Origin: Steromphala cineraria
Taxonomy: Eukaryota; Mollusca; Gastropoda; Trochida; Trochidae
Direction of reading: 5' to 3'
Assembly (NCBI GenBank): GCA_916613615.1
Contig: OU744732.1
Coordinates: 61,827,227 to 61,891,226, forward strand
Length of the DNA stretch: 64,000 nt
Shown here: positions 61,501 to 64,000 of the stretch, piece by piece
Position numbering within the stretch: position 1 is the first letter of the stretch
Layout of the letters: each line of letters opens with the position of its first letter
The notes under the pieces: generated by a model
The model's input: the letters and a program-made list of their open reading frames with translations, nothing else
What the model was told of the DNA's origin: nothing
The model's database searches: none
Translations under genes and position numbers: made by a program

Positions 61501-63345
61501 GTTACAAAGATATGTTGTTCTCAAAAATGGCATATAAGCATACATAAATACCTAAATTGTCCTTTACATAAGATATGCACACATAATTGTTTTCTTTACA
61601 AAAGTTAGGAGCATATATGTTTAAATCATGGCATGAGCCTGTAGAACCCCGGCACTTCAAAAAAGATGGCCATTTATAAAATTAATGGGGGAATGGCCCT
61701 GGCCCACCGTCAATCTAAAGCTCTGTAGCAAAGGATTGACCAATGGCAGAGGATTTAGGTCCATGAGATTTAATCAACAGATAAAGGGTAGAAACTCACG
61801 AAAGAAAGTAACCACTCACCCCAGTAGTCTTACGTCTGCCTTATACCTCTCTGCAAGCCCTGCTGTCTGAAACATACACATCAACAATTTCAAATAGAGC
61901 TTTAGGCATGGCAAGCTGTTTAATCAACCATGCTACAAGGAATGAAATAGTGAAAATATAGGCTCTATTGGGTTGGAACCAGCTGGGATATCCTCTCCGC
62001 AACGGTCTAAATACACCAATCTTTGTCACAATCATGTTTCTGATGTGAGCCCGTCAAGGCAAATGCAAGGACGGCGACAAAAGGTTTATATATCATGCTA
62101 GGGACAGGTTACTCCGGTGTTCCATTTGTTATAGGCGCTGTTTTAAAACGACGATGTGATTGGATGAGTTTTGTATGACTGTGGCGTAGTTTCCCTATTT
62201 ATTACCTACGTGGGCAGTCATACCGAGGTTCATATTTTTCATATGTTGCCCTAGGGCAAAATATCACTTTTGCATTGTGACATCACGTAATAAACAATGC
62301 TTTGACGTCAAGGTGAACTGTGACGACAAAGCATTGTTTATCTATCCACTGATAGATAGTCATACCGAGGTTCATATTTTTCATATGTTGCCCTAGGGCA
62401 AAATATCACTTTTGCATTGTGACATCACGTAATAAACAATGCTTTGTCGTCACGGTTCACCTTGACGTCACAATCTATACGGACCGGCGGCGGCTAGTCC
62501 GCCTATGTTGAGAAGTATTTTTTGAGTATTTTCTTTAATTTTAGGACTACGGTAATAAACAGAATATTATATTCGTGCCCATGCCATACTACGTTTACGA
62601 CACTCGTGCCTAAATACCTGTATATCCCTCGCTCTCGCTCGGGAAATACTAATATTTAGCCACTCATATCGTAAACATAGTATGTCATGGACACTCATAT
62701 AATATCCTCTATTTCATTCCATGGTGCATGGTGGACCAGATTGTTATCAGGGTAGTTCACTTATGTGAAAAACACATCCCAACTTCTCATCATTAAAGTA
62801 CTTGCATTTAAAAAGATCATTCAAGATTATTTTACTCTAAAAAGAAAGATACGTTTTCCAACTCACCCCTATAGAATTCACACACTTGAGCTTCGGTACC
62901 ATATCTGGATCTAACCTGGAAAACATGGGAACAAATAAACTCTCGAAACTCAAAAAAAGAAAAATACCAAAAGACTCAAAGCTTGTAAAACCATTACACA
63001 ACTTCAGAGCCATGACATTCAATTCGGCCGTAATCCCTCAAATGACCAAAAAGAACAATGGTTCCCCTGAATTATCATCATGCATAACAGCACCGTATAC
63101 TAACAAATTTGGGGGTCAATTAGTTTTTAAGCTATGATCCTATTCAATTTTGGACGCATGGATACGCAGAATGCTCTAAATCCGGACTCAATATAGCAAG
63201 GGTATTACAACATCTTTATATATATATATGTATACATACTTGTGATGATGACAGAGAAACTGTTTATTGTTTATGCTTGGTGCTTTGGTCGGATCTGACA
63301 ACCATTTGGTGATCCAGTCGTAACTCAACCATTCACTCTCACAAC
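49545..63345 (-). CDS. USP48: USP48 (ubiquitin carboxyl-terminal hydrolase 48), C-terminal part, 14 exons
   Basis: Exons in transcript order: 63240-63345, 62867-62915, 61820-61866, 60334-60450, 59517-59659, 58257-58388, 57248-57372, 56588-56760, 56089-56202, 53867-53988, 51986-52233, 51570-51746, 50373-50498, 49545-49593. All have AG acceptors and GT donors, and codon phases agree at every junction, giving about 576 residues. The order and words (CITKWL-like start, LCxxC motifs, SLRSWKRLA, LEEWRRFI, LLCEHGGLLYPP, LLWPSEW, RKTRGEKE, MTLKDLKIK, FSVPPFDQNLSLEG) match the USP48 region after the catalytic domain: DUSP repeats (exons 1-11 here) and a C-terminal ubiquitin-like domain (exons 12-14). 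USP48 is a largely nuclear cysteine protease that removes ubiquitin, including from histone H2A and NF-kB components. The catalytic Cys/His exons lie beyond 64000. The final exon was not located. Confidence 0.9.
50373..50498 (-). CDS. USP48: USP48 exon (ubiquitin-like domain core)
   Basis: 42 codons in phase 0: IMKQFSVPPFDQNLSLEGVN and SLTLQNLRVSPGSVIILQ. PFDQNL and PxSVIxL are the conserved ubiquitin-like-domain words of USP48. Acceptor CGCTTGTAG, donor GTTGGT. Confidence 0.92.
50735..50939 (+). repeat. 3' fragment of the nuclear-receptor-motif element
   Basis: Shares GGTATGAGTAGTAAGTTATG, the GCGGCGGCGG run and the end GACGxGGxTGCTAAT with 55760-55908. It ends in a stem-loop (AGCAGCCCCGTC TTTA GACGCGGTTGCT). 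Confidence 0.8.
51000..51080 (-). repeat. tRNA-like SINE head fragment in a USP48 intron
   Basis: The minus strand GTGTAGTGGTTAGCAGGCTGG has an A-box-like start; no good B-box follows. Confidence 0.45.
51570..51746 (-). CDS. USP48: USP48 exon (basic region and start of ubiquitin-like domain)
   Basis: Encodes LSLAKKKRLDEEVLTVQMAE, a basic stretch RRKSQRHRKTRGEKE (possible nuclear signal), then SSDMTLKDLKIK, the first strand and helix start of the ubiquitin-like fold. Acceptor CTTTCCTTCCAG, donor GTGAAG. Confidence 0.9.
51986..52233 (-). CDS. USP48: USP48 exon (end of third DUSP and acidic/polar linker)
   Basis: Encodes EICEDCVSLRL, NKFVYKDCVVYVRKIV, then a low-complexity linker (GGSKGGEITPDEKWGDPDY). 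Acceptor CTGTTTTAG, donor GTTAGA. Its acceptor lies directly beside the 25-bp minisatellite. Confidence 0.88.
52240..53545. repeat. 25-bp minisatellite in a USP48 intron
   Basis: Unit GTTGGTGAGTGGTTGGTTGA AGTGA with a shorter GAGTGAGTGG variant; about 50 copies, best ordered at 52840-53460. It abuts the 3' splice site of the exon ending at 52233. The transcript strand is CA-rich (CACTCACCAACTCACTTCAA). The plus strand has clustered GG pairs. Long open frames across it are repeat by-products. Confidence 0.95.
53867..53988 (-). CDS. USP48: USP48 exon (third DUSP)
   Basis: Encodes MCLLWPSEWMRLMELISCDM and a hydrophobic strand (ISAVLLVEQD). Acceptor GTTTGCAG, donor GTAAGT. The WPSEW word is diagnostic. 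Confidence 0.9.
54125..55908 (+). repeat. Long intronic element rich in AGGTCA half-sites, two tandem blocks
   Basis: Two blocks start CCCCGAAACTTGGGGTTTxG at 54162 and 55108 (offset about 946 bp); the second has deletions. Each carries several TGACCTTGACCTTTGACCTT words, the reverse complement of overlapping AGGTCA repeats with one- and zero-base spacing. The left end has a stem-loop (TTTGCGG GACA CCGCAAA) and the right end another (AGCAGCCACGTC CTTA GACGGGGCTGCT) before CTAAT. No coding capacity. The superfamily is undecided. Confidence 0.8.
56089..56202 (-). CDS. USP48: USP48 exon (start of third DUSP)
   Basis: Encodes ENGKREPVSCITNSILLCEH, then GGLLYPP and a Gly/Ser-rich end. Acceptor ACTGTTGCAG, donor GTGAGT. 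LLCxHGGL is the conserved DUSP opening. Confidence 0.88.
56588..56760 (-). CDS. USP48: USP48 exon (second DUSP, C-terminal part)
   Basis: Encodes QLTVAEEETKCLYRQ, HKSSLADLFAGRNRPKLLP and NIVSNIFLEEWRRFI. Acceptor GAATTCAG, donor GTAAGT. SLxxLFxxRNRP and FLEEWRRF are USP48 hallmarks. Confidence 0.9.
57101..57214. mobile_element. Small palindromic MITE (about 112 bp)
   Basis: CCTCCTTTCACAAAGC (57102) and GCTTTGTGAAAAGAGG (to 57213) are inverted with one mismatch. The interior has TAAGGTxxxCTTA words. A related degenerate word set occurs near 49310-49440. Confidence 0.75.
57248..57372 (-). CDS. USP48: USP48 exon (second DUSP)
   Basis: Encodes CLNPDKSCRRLIPETIWQRL, then AYFPACPEY and DDPLCGKCQ. 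Acceptor AATATTTCAG, donor GTAGAG. The spaced CxxC fits the DUSP region. Confidence 0.88.
57373..58019. other. USP48 intron, no feature recognised
   Basis: A short TATCTTATCTTATCTTA run lies at about 57787-57808. Nothing else supported. Confidence 0.4.
58020..58145 (-). repeat. Dispersed repeat with conserved minus-strand frame, copy 3
   Basis: The minus strand encodes SFFERHFRGWNDNNAEEYMD then NNFFVHCMRRFDTDS. It is the best preserved of three copies in the window and lies in a USP48 intron, downstream of the exon at 58257. Probably a transposable-element protein fragment. Confidence 0.65.
58257..58388 (-). CDS. USP48: USP48 exon (linker and start of second DUSP)
   Basis: Encodes QPVREVIGEETQ, a TD/GQ-rich low-complexity linker (GQTDGQTDTDT), then ELQFNTDLLCCH. 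Acceptor GTTTGGCAG, donor GTCAGT. The last codon is split (G|AC, Asp). Confidence 0.85.
58389..59516. other. USP48 intron with short AAGGCCTTTTTA-like repeats
   Basis: Degenerate words (TAAGGCCTTTTCAAGGCATT, TTTAAGGTCTTTTTAAGGCA) recur at 58905-58945 and 59198-59300. No gene is supported; open frames near 59243-59600 include antisense of the USP48 exon. Confidence 0.5.
59517..59659 (-). CDS. USP48: USP48 exon (143 bp)
   Basis: Encodes ETCYWIGKWSLRSWKRLAVA then an acidic linker ending DDMEN. Acceptor TTACTCCAG, donor GTATGT. WIGKxSLRSW is a strongly conserved USP48 word. Its 5' end is the source of the 118-bp intronic repeat upstream. Confidence 0.88.
59630..60180. repeat. 118-bp tandem repeat copying a USP48 intron-exon boundary
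   Basis: GACCAC marks at 59935, 60053 and 60171 are 118 bp apart. The same mark at 59630 is inside the USP48 exon; subtracting the MITE (183 bp with one duplication) gives about 122 bp. Each intronic unit holds AGTAGCATGTGTCxCTGGAT, matching the exon's ATAGCATGTCTCACTGGAGT, so it carries a diverged exon start plus CCAG acceptor. Confidence 0.85.
59706..59880. mobile_element. hAT-like MITE (175 bp) inside the 118-bp repeat
   Basis: Ends CATCTTCCTACGCAAAGTCT and the reverse complement ...GGCTTTGTGTAGGAAAATGG. The interior arm AAGCCAGTTTCTGAACTGGC is itself palindromic. The 8-bp duplication CTTTTGAT is perfect (59698-59705 and 59881-59888). Confidence 0.9.
60334..60450 (-). CDS. USP48: USP48 exon whose 3' splice site is tandemly copied
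   Basis: Encodes ENMLCWSCVRSQCHVIRMKQ ... AAIKHSYD with split codons on both sides (GG|A, AG|T). CWSC...C is the conserved LCxxC segment. Acceptor GGTTACAG is weak in pyrimidines; donor GTAAGG. The first about 50 exon bases and the acceptor recur eight more times upstream in the 73-bp array, so acceptor choice matters: using a farther copy adds multiples of 73 bp, which is not divisible by three. Confidence 0.85.
60406..61060. repeat. 73-bp minisatellite, nine copies, each with a USP48 3' splice site
   Basis: The unit ACACTGGCTCCGAACACAGC through ATATAGCATTTAACACATG repeats at 73-bp steps from about 60411 to 60994 with few differences. On the gene strand each copy reads TCCATGGTTACAG|AGAGAATATG, the acceptor and first exon bases of the exon at 60334-60450. 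Only the copy at 60450 continues into the full exon and its donor. Confidence 0.96.
61061..61819. other. USP48 intron, no feature recognised
   Basis: AT-rich; nothing supported beyond single-copy intron sequence. Confidence 0.4.
61820..61866 (-). CDS. USP48: USP48 exon (47 bp)
   Basis: Encodes TAGLAERYKADVRLL plus GG of a split Gly. Acceptor GTTTCAG, donor GTGAGT. Phase 0 in, phase 2 out. Confidence 0.82.
62216..62480. repeat. 89-bp perfect direct repeat with hairpins in a USP48 intron
   Basis: AGTCATACCGAGGTTCATAT through AATAAACAATGCTTTG is identical at 62216-62304 and 62358-62446. Between and after them, ATAAACAATGCTTTG / CAAAGCATTGTTTAT form a 15-bp hairpin stem with TGACGTCA or its inverted context (GTCGTCACGG...CCTTGACGTCA). 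It contains GCCCTAGGGC palindromes. Probably a foldback mobile element. Confidence 0.85.
62867..62915 (-). CDS. USP48: USP48 exon (49 bp)
   Basis: Encodes LDPDMVPKLKCVNSIG after completing the split Lys codon. Acceptor TTTTCCAG, donor GTGAGT. LDPDxxxxxK is the conserved DUSP segment. Confidence 0.85.
63240..63345 (-). CDS. USP48: USP48 exon (start of first DUSP region)
   Basis: Acceptor TTATTGCAG, donor GTATGT. Encodes GCESEWLSYDWITKWLSDP... to QFLCHHHK. The last Lys codon is split (AA|G). W and CxHH-type residues fit the DUSP start seen in USP48. Confidence 0.85.
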
Positions 63346-63640
63346 CTGCAATAAAAGTAAAAATAAGAGCATTAGCAGCTTGAAGTGGCAAGATTTCCTG
63401 GATACCTATCAGTGGGGAGAGAAATCATCATCAACACATCGTGTTAGCCACCAATGAAGCAGAAGAGTTTTGAAGTTTCATTTTTCGGGGATAGACCTCC
63501 TATATCACTGCTGATGACAAATTTATCGCCTTTATTTCTTAATCCAACATCTGTTGGTCATGTCATGCATCCTTAGTATATCCTCATGTTGTTATCACTA
63601 CCAGGATCTTGGTTTTAAAGAACCAGATATGGCTGACAGA
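63346..63640. other. USP48 intron, no feature recognised
   Basis: Single-copy sequence between the first exon in the window and the 32-bp minisatellite. Confidence 0.4.
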
Positions 63641-63645
63641 CTCAA

Positions 63646-64000
63646 CTCTACCTGGCTGACAGATCAAGGACAGGTAACTCTACCTGGCCGATAGACCAAG
63701 GACAGATAACTCTACCTGGCTGATAGATCAAGGACAGGTAACTCTACCTGGCTGACAGATCAAGGACAGGTAACTCTACCTGGCTGACAGATCAAGGACA
63801 GGTAACTCTACCTGGCTGATAGACCAAGGACAGATAACTCTACCTGGCTGATAGATCAAGGACAGATAACTCTACCTGGCTGACAGATCAAGGACAGGTA
63901 ACTCTACCTGGCTGACAGATCAAGGACAGATAACTCTACCTGGCTGATAGATCAAGGACAGGTAACTCTACCTGGCTGATAGATCAAGGACAGGTAACTC
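63646..64000. repeat. 32-bp minisatellite at the window edge
   Basis: Unit CTCTACCTGGCTGACAGATC AAGGACAGGTAA, at least 11 copies with GAC/GAT and GGTAA/GATAA variants, running off the right edge. On the USP48 strand each unit reads GCCAG|GTAGAGTTA, which resembles a 5' splice site (GTAGAG is the donor used at 57247). Confidence 0.95.

Overview
The window looks like animal nuclear DNA. It has spliced genes with GT-AG introns, a large satellite, LTR and LINE retrotransposons, many MITEs and tRNA-derived SINE fragments. The repeat style (GGGGCAGTA-ended MITEs, long repeats built on TGACCTTTGACCT motifs, hAT MITEs with GATAC-rich ends) and the divergence of the one recognisable gene suggest a marine lophotrochozoan, most likely a mollusc. 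That assignment is inference; no marker gene fixes the species.

Layout. 1-12375 is a tandem satellite of about 175-bp monomers. It has a 9-monomer higher-order repeat of about 1575 bp at the left end and a larger duplication of about 2.65 kb further in. 12496-17249 is a full-length Ty3/Gypsy-type LTR retrotransposon (185-bp LTRs that differ at one base, 5-bp target duplication CAGAT). Its coding region is broken by one in-frame stop and two frameshifts. 17250-24150 is AT-rich DNA with MITEs and a LINE endonuclease relic. 24160-24480 is a CpG-rich promoter-like block with two TGACGTCA sites, followed by a possible first coding exon. 25-30 kb holds MITEs, including a nested pair of hAT-type elements with 8-bp target duplications, a 141-bp tandem repeat carrying a SINE half, and a CCAT microsatellite. 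32.7-33.5 kb is a 19-bp minisatellite carrying dozens of 5' splice-site-like GGTGAGT motifs. Just after it come two exons (33701/33734-34418 and 34991-35103) of an unrecognised gene; the predicted protein has an N-myristoylation-like start, a basic cluster, a charged helical region and a C-terminal membrane segment. 42.3-45.7 kb holds a SINE-like repeat and a 5'-truncated LINE (minus strand) whose 832-codon reverse-transcriptase frame is intact.

49545-63345 carries, on the minus strand, fourteen phase-consistent exons of the C-terminal part of the deubiquitinase USP48: the DUSP-repeat region and the C-terminal ubiquitin-like domain. The catalytic domain lies upstream, beyond 64000, and the last few codons were not found. 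The gene's introns are full of repeats. Two of them are tandem arrays that copied an intron-exon boundary with its 3' splice site: nine 73-bp units at 60406-61060, and three units of about 118 bp at 59630-60180, one of which is split by an MITE with an 8-bp target duplication.

The most distinctive observations are the splice-site-bearing tandem repeats, the unrecognised myristoyl/tail-anchor-like gene, the CRE-motif satellite with higher-order structure, and the nuclear-receptor-motif repeat inside USP48.
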